A program made the position numbers and the translations under genes. This document shows positions 1 to 5,085 of a DNA stretch of 5,085 nt, piece after piece. Within the stretch, counting starts at the first letter, position 1, and the number at the start of each line of letters is the position of its first letter. The notes under the pieces are model-generated. The model saw nothing but the letters and a program-made list of their open reading frames with translations, did not search any database and was not told the DNA's origin. Origin of the DNA: Nitrospirae bacterium RIFCSPLOW2_12_42_9 (lineage in GTDB: Bacteria > Nitrospirota > 9FT-COMBO-42-15 > HDB-SIOI813); NCBI GenBank assembly GCA_001805205.1, contig MHER01000014.1:1-5085 (forward strand). Direction: 5' to 3'.

Positions 1-465
1 CAAGGGTCGTTATTATCAATTAGTGTAGAAGCTACTGGTCGCGATCTGACCTTAACTGGTCGAACAGATCTTTGGAATGATATCTTAGTTATTGCATCAA
101 AGCATCCAATGCTTGGTGTTGGTTATGGCAGTTTTTGGATTGGTGATTTGGCAAATAATTTGTGGCAAAATCATCCATGGAAACCTGAACAAGGCCATAA
201 TGGATATATTGACATCTATGTTGAGCTTGGTGTCGTAGGACTGATATTGTTAGGAGGCGTGATAATTGCTGCTTTTAAAGGTGCATTAAGGACTTTAGAG
301 GTTAATTTCGAATATGGAAGACTTCGATTAGTTTACCTGACTATGATTGTATTTCACAATATTACAGAGTCGAGTTTTGGGAGAGGACATCATAATCTAT
401 GGCTTTTATTCCTTTTTGTTGTGTTGAATATTCCTGAAAAAATAGGAGGTTCTTATGCAAGATAA
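1..465 (+). CDS. O-antigen polymerase/ligase family protein (Wzy_C type), 3' end only
   Basis: The frame is open from base 1 to TAA at 463-465, giving the last 154 residues of a membrane protein whose start lies before the window. Family features are TGRTDLW (residues 19-25), HPMLGVGYGSFW (35-46) and GHNGYIDIYVELGVVGL (65-81). These are typical of the large periplasmic loop and following helix of the Wzy/WaaL superfamily. The histidine of GHN (residue 66) matches the conserved loop histidine considered important in WaaL ligases. Hydrophobic segments at about 76-93, 107-118 and 131-144 are probable membrane helices, and NITESSF (120-126) is another common family element. By family it would polymerise lipid-linked repeat units or transfer glycan to an acceptor in the periplasm. 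Polymerase and ligase cannot be told apart from this fragment. The end of the gene overlaps the next gene by 11 bases, suggesting coupled translation. An internal ATG at 109 is not the true start, because the homologous sequence continues upstream of it. Confidence 0.88.
   Translation, partial: QGSLLSISVEATGRDLTLTGRTDLWNDILVIASKHPMLGVGYGSFWIGDLANNLWQNHPWKPEQGHNGYIDIYVELGVVGLILLGGVIIAAFKGALRTLEVNFEYGRLRLVYLTMIVFHNITESSFGRGHHNLWLLFLFVVLNIPEKIGGSYAR
444..450 (+). promoter_or_regulatory. Strong Shine-Dalgarno site for the GT2 gene
   Basis: AGGAGGT is a near-perfect complement of the 16S rRNA 3' end and ends four bases before the ATG at 455. It lies inside the coding sequence of the upstream polymerase/ligase gene. 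It supports 455 as the start over the in-frame ATG at 473, which has no comparable site. Confidence 0.85.
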
Positions 466-1444
466 TAGAATAATGACGAATGAGGAGATGAAATCTGCTC
501 ACTCATTCATTATGAGAGAGAACCCCACACCAAAACTGAAGAAGCATATCTCTGTATGCATCTGCACTTATAAGAGACCTAAATGGTTAGATCATTTATT
601 AAAAAAACTTCAAGAACAAGAGACTTCTGAATTATTTACATATTCAATAATAATTATTGATAACGATAATAGTCAATCTGCAAAGAGAGTTGTTGAAAAT
701 AATAAAGAATCTGTGGTTGCCATCGATTATCAATGTGAACCTGAAAAAAATATCGCACGTGCACGGAATAGAGCTATCCAGAATGCGACTGGAGACTTTG
801 TTGCATTTATTGATGACGATGAATTTCCTCCTAATGACTGGCTTCTTAATTTATTAAAATCCTATTATACTTTTAAGGCAAATGGAGTGCTTGGTCCTGT
901 TATCCCTAAATTTGAAGTAGAGCCGCCTGACTGGGTTTTAAAGGGTCGTTTTTGCGAGAGGCCAAAGCATGATACCGGAACAAAAATGCATTGGAAGTCA
1001 TGTCGCACAGGTAATGTCTTATTAGATAGGAATGTTTTGGATAATAATAAGCAAAGTTTTGATCCCAATTTTGGAATGGGAGGTGAAGATGTTAAATATT
1101 TTAAAGATAGGATTGAGAATGGATATAGTTTTATTTGGTGTAACGAAGCGCCTGTTTATGAAATTGTCCCTGCGAGCCGTTTAACAGTAGGATATTTTTT
1201 GCGAAGAGCATTCCTACAAGGTAATATATCTTATTTGTATCACAATGACAGTATAGATATTAAAAAAAAGATAACTACTTTAATGAAGTCAAGTATAGCT
1301 ACAATTATCTATACTATTATACTTCCTTTTGTTTTTTTAGCTGGGTTTCACCATTTTATAAGATATTTAATCAAAGATCTTCATCATATAAGCAGGCTTA
1401 TGACGTTATTTGGGGTAAAAAAGGTAAAGGAAAGAAATTTATAG
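455..1444 (+). CDS. Family 2 glycosyltransferase with C-terminal hydrophobic segment
   Basis: This 329-residue protein probably transfers a sugar from a nucleotide-sugar donor to a lipid-linked glycan at the inner face of the cytoplasmic membrane. The GT-A fold is shown by ISVCICTYKRPKWL (residues 32-45), the strand-plus-acid segment IIIIDND (65-71), EPEKNIARARNRAI (95-108) and AFIDDDEFPPNDWL (117-130). D120-D122 form the expected DXD-type metal and nucleotide-sugar site. RTGNVLL (184-190) and GMGGEDVKYF (207-216) follow, with E211/D212 in the position of the usual ED motif that carries the catalytic base in this fold. A hydrophobic stretch at about 280-300 probably anchors or associates the protein with the membrane. 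The start at 455 is fixed by a strong Shine-Dalgarno site, and the gene overlaps the upstream gene by 11 bases. The gene is AT-rich. Donor and acceptor cannot be predicted. The family assignment is firm. Confidence 0.93.
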   Translation: MQDNRIMTNEEMKSAHSFIMRENPTPKLKKHISVCICTYKRPKWLDHLLKKLQEQETSELFTYSIIIIDNDNSQSAKRVVENNKESVVAIDYQCEPEKNIARARNRAIQNATGDFVAFIDDDEFPPNDWLLNLLKSYYTFKANGVLGPVIPKFEVEPPDWVLKGRFCERPKHDTGTKMHWKSCRTGNVLLDRNVLDNNKQSFDPNFGMGGEDVKYFKDRIENGYSFIWCNEAPVYEIVPASRLTVGYFLRRAFLQGNISYLYHNDSIDIKKKITTLMKSSIATIIYTIILPFVFLAGFHHFIRYLIKDLHHISRLMTLFGVKKVKERNL

Positions 1445-1470
1445 ATTAGTGTAGTTAAATCATGGTGGGG

Positions 1471-1487
1471 TAATAATTTTATTATTA
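1471..1487 (+). repeat. AT-only inverted repeat directly before the GT4 start
   Basis: TAATAAT at 1471-1477 and ATTATTA at 1481-1487 form a perfect 7-base inverted repeat with a 3-base loop, ending on the A of the GT4 start codon. It sits between the G-rich GGTGGGG (1464-1470) and the ATG. All pairs are A-T, so any RNA hairpin would be weak. It is not a terminator: the stem has no GC and no U-tract follows. It may be chance in AT-rich DNA. Confidence 0.3.
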
Positions 1488-2590
1488 TGAAAAAAGTACT
1501 ACTTATATCCAATAAATTAATGCATTACAGGGTTTCTGTCTATAATTATTTTCATAGTAGATTCAGGGAATTTGGTTGGGAATTTATAGTAAGAAGTAAC
1601 CAACTTCAAAAAGAGAACCCCTATCCGTTAAAATTCGATTTTAAGGAAGTCGAATTTAAATTCAATAAGTATCGTAAGGAAATTGAAGGAATTACACCGG
1701 ACGTTGTAATCATCTTTCTGCATCTGAAGGATACCATTATCTGGCCGTTGATCTTCTGGCTGAGGTTTAAACAAATACCAATCGTTTTTTGGACAAAAGG
1801 AGCAAATCTTGATAAACCAAATGACAGATTAAGCCACTTGTTGTATAAATATATTCACAACAAATTTGACGGTATTATCCTGTATTCAAAGCACGAAATT
1901 AAGTATATTAAAGAAATAAACCGACAGAAAGTCTCTGTTGCCAATAATACTATCAACTTTGCTGACTTTCCTGATATAAAGGAATCGAAGAAAGAAATAA
2001 AAAAAGATTTTCGCATACCTTTTGACAAAGTAGTATTGTCTGTAGGTAGAATGGGCGCAGGTGGACAGAGAAAGAAGATACAGCACTTGATCGAAATTTT
2101 TAATGATATAGATACGAAGGGTGTTGGACTTGTAATTGTCGGATCCGGAATGAACGATGATCAGATGAAAATGATGAACGAGAAAAATACAATTTATTTA
2201 GGCGAGATATATGATTCCGAGAATATTCAAATAAGTAAAATATTTAAAATGGCTGATATCTTTTCAATCCCTGGCCATGTCGGGTTGGGCCTGAACCAGG
2301 CGTTTTATTGGAGTCTACCCGTAATTACCGAGGATGGCCTGCAACCCCCTGAAATTAATTACTTGATTGATGGGCGTAATGGCTTCATTGTTAATGGCAA
2401 TGACATGAATGAACTCAAGGAAAAGATATTGTATCTCTTGAATAATGACGAAAAAAGGCTTGAATTCGCCAGAAATGCAAGGAAGGATATCTTGGAAAAT
2501 GCTTCCATAGACAATATGTTCCTGGGTTTCAAAAATTGTATAGACTCACTGCAAAACAAGAGAATCAACCTGAGAAAGTCTTTCCATTAA
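1487..2590 (+). CDS. Family 4 (GT-B) glycosyltransferase, variant nucleotide-sugar motif
   Basis: This 367-residue protein looks like a retaining GT-B enzyme that adds a sugar to the lipid-linked repeat unit in the cytoplasm. The N-terminal domain begins MKKVLLISNKLMHYRVSVYNYF, residues 1-20 of which resemble related enzymes, supporting the ATG at 1487. IPIVFWTKGAN (97-107) and ILYSKHEIKYI (131-141) also fit that domain. The C-terminal domain shows KVVLSVGRM (181-189), GLVIVGSG (214-221), IYLGEIYD (236-243), ADIFSIPGHVGLGLNQAF (256-273) and PVITED (278-283). The usual EX7E motif is altered: PGHVGLGLNQAF replaces the common EGFGLPPLEA pattern, and E289 lies in the following PPEINYL. Similar PGxVGL variants occur, from memory, in other bacterial GT4 enzymes, so loss of activity is not implied. 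The gene starts 42 bases after the GT2 stop, with only a distant G-rich ribosome-binding candidate at 1464-1470. Sugar specificity is unknown. Confidence 0.88.
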   Translation: MKKVLLISNKLMHYRVSVYNYFHSRFREFGWEFIVRSNQLQKENPYPLKFDFKEVEFKFNKYRKEIEGITPDVVIIFLHLKDTIIWPLIFWLRFKQIPIVFWTKGANLDKPNDRLSHLLYKYIHNKFDGIILYSKHEIKYIKEINRQKVSVANNTINFADFPDIKESKKEIKKDFRIPFDKVVLSVGRMGAGGQRKKIQHLIEIFNDIDTKGVGLVIVGSGMNDDQMKMMNEKNTIYLGEIYDSENIQISKIFKMADIFSIPGHVGLGLNQAFYWSLPVITEDGLQPPEINYLIDGRNGFIVNGNDMNELKEKILYLLNNDEKRLEFARNARKDILENASIDNMFLGFKNCIDSLQNKRINLRKSFH

Positions 2591-2600
2591 TAAATTATTT

Positions 2601-2606
2601 GAGGTG
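2601..2606 (+). promoter_or_regulatory. Shine-Dalgarno site that sets the dehydrogenase start
   Basis: GAGGTG ends four bases before the ATG at 2611. It supports starting the dehydrogenase there, immediately before its nucleotide-binding motif, and not at the in-frame ATG at 2536, which lies inside the preceding glycosyltransferase gene. Confidence 0.8.
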
Positions 2607-2610
2607 CAAA

Positions 2611-3930
2611 ATGAAAATTGCTGTTTTCGGTCTTGGTTATGTAGGATGTGTCTCAGGAGCATGCATTGCAAAATTAGGTCATCAGGTGATTGGGGTTGAC
2701 TCTAATGGGTTAAAGGTTGATATGGTAAACAGAGGGCAGAGTCCTATTATAGAAGAAGGCCTTCAAAAAATTATTGAGTCTGTTGTTAAGGAGGGAAAGT
2801 TCCGGGCAATATCGGATTGGAAAACAGCGGTGGCTGATTCAGAGATTGCATTGGTTTGCGTTGGCACACCAAGTAGAGAAAATGGAAGCATTAATCTTAA
2901 GTATGTAAAAAGGGTATCAGAGCATATTGGAGCGGCGTTAAGGGATAAGAAAGACTATTTTGTCGTTGGAATACGGAGCACAGTCATGCCTGGCACAGTT
3001 GACGGAACTGTTATCCCTATTTTGGAAAAACATTCTGGGAAAACTGTCGGAAAGGACTTTGGCGTATGCATGATGCCTGAATTTCTCCGTGAAGGAAGTT
3101 CGGTTCATGATTTCTACAATCCTCCGAAGAATGTAATAGGAGAATATGACACAAGATCAGGAGATGTCTTTGTTGAGTTGTTAAGGCTAGTTGAGGCCCC
3201 TCTTGTCAGGACACAAATCAGAACTGCTGAGATGGTTAAGTATGCGGATAATTCGTTCCATGCATTAAAAATTACATTTGCCAATGAGATAGGTAATATC
3301 TGCAAGGCATTGGCAATTGACAGTCATAAAGTCATGGATATATTTTGTATGGATGATAAGCTGAACCTGTCATCCTACTACCTTAAACCTGGGTTTGCAT
3401 TTGGAGGATCATGCCTTCCGAAGGATTTAAGAGCTATTACCTATGAAGCCAAGATGCTTGATATTGAAACCCCTGTATTGAGTTCTGTCTTAAATAGCAA
3501 CAAAATACAGATCTCGAAGGTGGTGAAGAAGTTACTTGAATATAAAGGTTCTTCTCTAGGATTTTTAGGTTTTAGTTTTAAGGCGGGCACTGATGACCTT
3601 CGTGAAAGCCCACTTGTTGAGCTTATTGAAACGATGATAGGAAAAGGTTTTAACATAAAGATATATGACAAATACGTTTCAATTGCAAGGTTAATTGGTG
3701 CAAACAAGGAATACATAGAAAAGGAGATCCCACATATTTCATCCCTCATGTGTTCATCGGCAGAGGATTTAATACGCGACTCCAATGTCATAATTGTGGG
3801 TAATCGTGAGGCTGGCTTTAAAGAAGCTCTTATTGCTGCAGTAAGGGAAGATCAGGTAGTTATCGATCTTGTTAAGATTGTCCAGGATGCCACAGAGATA
3901 AAAGGCGAATATTATGGAATTTGCTGGTGA
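2611..3930 (+). CDS. algD: GDP-mannose 6-dehydrogenase (AlgD-like)
   Basis: This 439-residue cytosolic enzyme belongs to the UDP-glucose/GDP-mannose dehydrogenase family, which oxidises the C6 hydroxyl of a nucleotide sugar to a carboxylate using two NAD+. The N-terminal Rossmann motif is GLGYVG (7-12), with D30 at the end of the second strand to bind NAD ribose. VGTPS (84-88), RSTVMPGTV (122-130) and PEFLREGS (156-163) follow. The central helix contains EMVKYADNSFHALK (207-220), with K210 and N214. GFAFGGSCLPKD (261-272) holds the catalytic C268, and FSFKAGTDDLRESPLVEL (321-338) holds K324. From memory of the Pseudomonas AlgD sequence (436 residues), E157, K210, C268 and K324 fall at the same numbers, and both proteins end in GICW. 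This favours GDP-mannose over UDP-glucose as substrate. It lies 20 bases after the GT4 stop and probably supplies an activated uronic acid to the locus. The family is nearly certain; the substrate is less so. Confidence 0.92.
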   Translation: MKIAVFGLGYVGCVSGACIAKLGHQVIGVDSNGLKVDMVNRGQSPIIEEGLQKIIESVVKEGKFRAISDWKTAVADSEIALVCVGTPSRENGSINLKYVKRVSEHIGAALRDKKDYFVVGIRSTVMPGTVDGTVIPILEKHSGKTVGKDFGVCMMPEFLREGSSVHDFYNPPKNVIGEYDTRSGDVFVELLRLVEAPLVRTQIRTAEMVKYADNSFHALKITFANEIGNICKALAIDSHKVMDIFCMDDKLNLSSYYLKPGFAFGGSCLPKDLRAITYEAKMLDIETPVLSSVLNSNKIQISKVVKKLLEYKGSSLGFLGFSFKAGTDDLRESPLVELIETMIGKGFNIKIYDKYVSIARLIGANKEYIEKEIPHISSLMCSSAEDLIRDSNVIIVGNREAGFKEALIAAVREDQVVIDLVKIVQDATEIKGEYYGICW

Positions 3931-3941
3931 CCGACACCTTT

Positions 3942-3964
3942 ATGACAAGAAAAATCATGACAAG
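3942..3964 (+). repeat. Short direct repeat between dehydrogenase and VpsJ-like genes
   Basis: ATGACAAG occurs at 3942-3949 and again at 3957-3964, a 15-base period, inside the 47-base gap between the two genes. The frame from 3942 encodes only ten codons (MTRKIMTRGD) before TGA at 3972-3974. The repeat is small and may be chance or a remnant of a local duplication around the translation start region. Confidence 0.35.
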
Positions 3965-3970
3965 GGGGGA
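3964..3970 (+). promoter_or_regulatory. Probable G-rich ribosome-binding site for the TTG-start gene
   Basis: GGGGGGA ends seven bases before the TTG at 3978. It is a less than ideal match to the Shine-Dalgarno consensus but is well spaced, and no better site is present nearby. Together with the in-frame TGA at 3972-3974 it makes TTG 3978 the most likely start of the last gene. Confidence 0.5.
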
Positions 3971-3977
3971 TTGACAA

Positions 3978-5085
3978 TTGAGCGAGACGAAGAAGGCCAT
4001 AGAGGATAGCTTAAATAAAGTTGAAAGGTGGGTTGAGGATCATAACTATAAGGGCTACGAACCTTTTGACGGTTTGTCTTCTCCTGTAAGACTTCTTACG
4101 CTTAATAATACTTTTGCCGAACGGCTTTTGCAGCAGCTTGTTCGACAAAGTCCGATCAACCTCCGGCCGCTACTTGGTGTAAAGCCGCTCGAATCTACAA
4201 AAGGGAGGGGGTATATGGCGGGTGGCTATCTCACTCGTTTTAAATTAACCGGAGATGAAGTTTACAAAAAGAAGTCTCAAAAATGCCTTGAGTGGCTTAA
4301 AAAGCACAAAGCTCCCGGATATTCGAACTACAGTTGGGGCAACTATTTTGACTTTTCCAGCCGTTCTGGAAAGCTGCCGAAGAATGAACCAATAATTGTA
4401 TGGACAAGTCTTATTGGACAGGTTTTCTTGGATGCTTATGAGATTTTCAATGAGAAGAAGTACCTCGAGGTTGCTTCAAGTATATGTGACTGGATTCTCG
4501 ATCTGCCCAGAGAAAGGACGGATTCGGGTACCTGTATTAGTTATTACGCTTTTATGCAGAGTTCGATTCACAACGCCAACATGCTCGGTGCTTCAATGCT
4601 GGCACGAGCCGCTAAATTTACCGGAGACTCTAAGGCCCTGAAGGTTGCGAGGGAGGCGATGGAGTATAGTTGCTCAAGACAACTCGACGATGGAGCATGG
4701 TACTATGGGGAATCACCCAACCGTCGCTGGATAGACAATTTTCACACTGGATATAACCTTGATAGTTTGAAGTGTTATATTGACAATACAGAGGACAAGG
4801 ACTTTGCGGAGAACCTGAGACGCGGATTTGAATATTTTAAAAAGATTTTCTTCGAAGCGAATGGAAGACCAAAGTATTATCACAATAGGGTATATCCCGT
4901 GGATATTCAATGTGCTTCTCAGGCTATCGAAACTTTAGCTAATTTCTCCAAGTACGATGAATCATCTCTAATACTGTCAATAAAGGTTGCGAAGTGGACC
5001 ATCAATAACATGCAGGACAGAGAAGGTTATTTTTATTATAGGGAATATCCTTGGATAAAGGCAAAGACCCCCATGTTACATTGGG
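3978..5085 (+). CDS. VpsJ-like polysaccharide biosynthesis protein, alpha/alpha-toroid type, 5' part
   Basis: The frame is open for 369 codons to the window edge, so the C-terminus is missing. An in-frame TGA at 3972-3974 bounds it upstream, leaving TTG 3978 as the first usable start. The first in-frame ATG (4215, residue 80) lies well inside conserved sequence. Distinctive stretches are VEDHNYKGYEPFDGL (19-33), RQSPINLRPLLG (56-67), STKGRGYMAGGYL (73-85), SIHNANMLGASML (196-208), WYYGES (241-246), WIDNFHTGYNLDSL (251-264) and YPVDIQCASQAIETL (306-320). The alternation of helical repeats with aromatic, Asp and His-rich loops suggests an alpha/alpha-toroid, a fold used by polysaccharide lyases, epimerases and glycosidases. 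Similar proteins are found in polysaccharide loci, sometimes labelled VpsJ or, probably wrongly, delta-aminolevulinic acid dehydratase. No signal peptide is visible, so it is probably cytoplasmic. Candidate active-site residues are D253, H256 and D309, by inference only. Its biochemical function is not known to me. Confidence 0.82.
   Translation, partial: MSETKKAIEDSLNKVERWVEDHNYKGYEPFDGLSSPVRLLTLNNTFAERLLQQLVRQSPINLRPLLGVKPLESTKGRGYMAGGYLTRFKLTGDEVYKKKSQKCLEWLKKHKAPGYSNYSWGNYFDFSSRSGKLPKNEPIIVWTSLIGQVFLDAYEIFNEKKYLEVASSICDWILDLPRERTDSGTCISYYAFMQSSIHNANMLGASMLARAAKFTGDSKALKVAREAMEYSCSRQLDDGAWYYGESPNRRWIDNFHTGYNLDSLKCYIDNTEDKDFAENLRRGFEYFKKIFFEANGRPKYYHNRVYPVDIQCASQAIETLANFSKYDESSLILSIKVAKWTINNMQDREGYFYYREYPWIKAKTPMLHW

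Noticed and set aside
2536..2610. A 25-residue N-terminal extension of the dehydrogenase from the in-frame ATG at 2536
   Set aside because: It overlaps the GT4 coding sequence, its peptide does not resemble the family, and the ATG at 2611 has a good Shine-Dalgarno site and directly precedes the GLGYVG motif as in AlgD.
3441..3791. A 116-codon open frame on the - strand
   Set aside because: It is antisense to the well-conserved dehydrogenase gene and has no recognisable motif.
3926..3938. Possible terminator hairpin GGTG-ACCGA-CACC at the end of the dehydrogenase gene
   Set aside because: The stem is only four pairs, overlaps the stop codon, and is followed by just three T residues, so it is too weak for an intrinsic terminator.
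3971..3999. TTGACA as a -35 promoter element for the VpsJ-like gene
   Set aside because: No TATAAT-like hexamer lies 16-18 bases downstream, and a promoter there would start transcription inside the gene.
4396..4641. An 81-codon open frame on the + strand
   Set aside because: It lies entirely within the VpsJ-like gene in another frame, and its composition does not look like a real protein.
4713..4910. A 65-codon open frame on the - strand
   Set aside because: It is antisense to the VpsJ-like gene and shows no domain or ribosome-binding support.

Overview
The window is one continuous stretch of a bacterial surface or exopolysaccharide biosynthesis locus. Five genes all lie on the + strand: the 3' end of a Wzy/WaaL-type O-antigen polymerase or ligase (1-465), a GT2 glycosyltransferase (455-1444), a GT4 glycosyltransferase (1487-2590), an AlgD-type GDP-mannose 6-dehydrogenase (2611-3930), and the 5' part of a VpsJ-like polysaccharide-biosynthesis protein with a predicted alpha/alpha-toroid fold (3978-5085, running off the window). 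The last gene begins with TTG and has no stop inside the window, so a simple ATG-to-stop search misses it.

The genes overlap or are separated by only 20-47 bases. I see no convincing terminator or promoter between them, so they probably form one operon that begins before the window and continues after it. No RNA genes, CRISPR arrays, insertion sequences or attachment sites were seen.

As a pathway, the dehydrogenase would supply an activated uronic acid (GDP-mannuronate by its closest resemblance). The two glycosyltransferases would add sugars to a lipid-linked repeat unit on the cytoplasmic side. The Wzy-like protein would polymerise or transfer the finished unit on the periplasmic side. The VpsJ-like protein has an unproven role in making or modifying the polymer. 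The exact polysaccharide cannot be named from the sequence.

The organism is most likely a Gram-negative bacterium. Shine-Dalgarno sites are clear for two genes, and base composition is moderate to low in GC, with the first three genes visibly richer in A+T than the last two. From memory, this type of final gene beside an AlgD-like gene recalls Desulfobacterota/Geobacter-like exopolysaccharide clusters, but this is only a weak taxonomic hint. No wholly new system is evident. The most useful points are the hidden TTG-start gene, the position-by-position match of the dehydrogenase to AlgD, and the unusual junctions before the GT4 and VpsJ-like genes.
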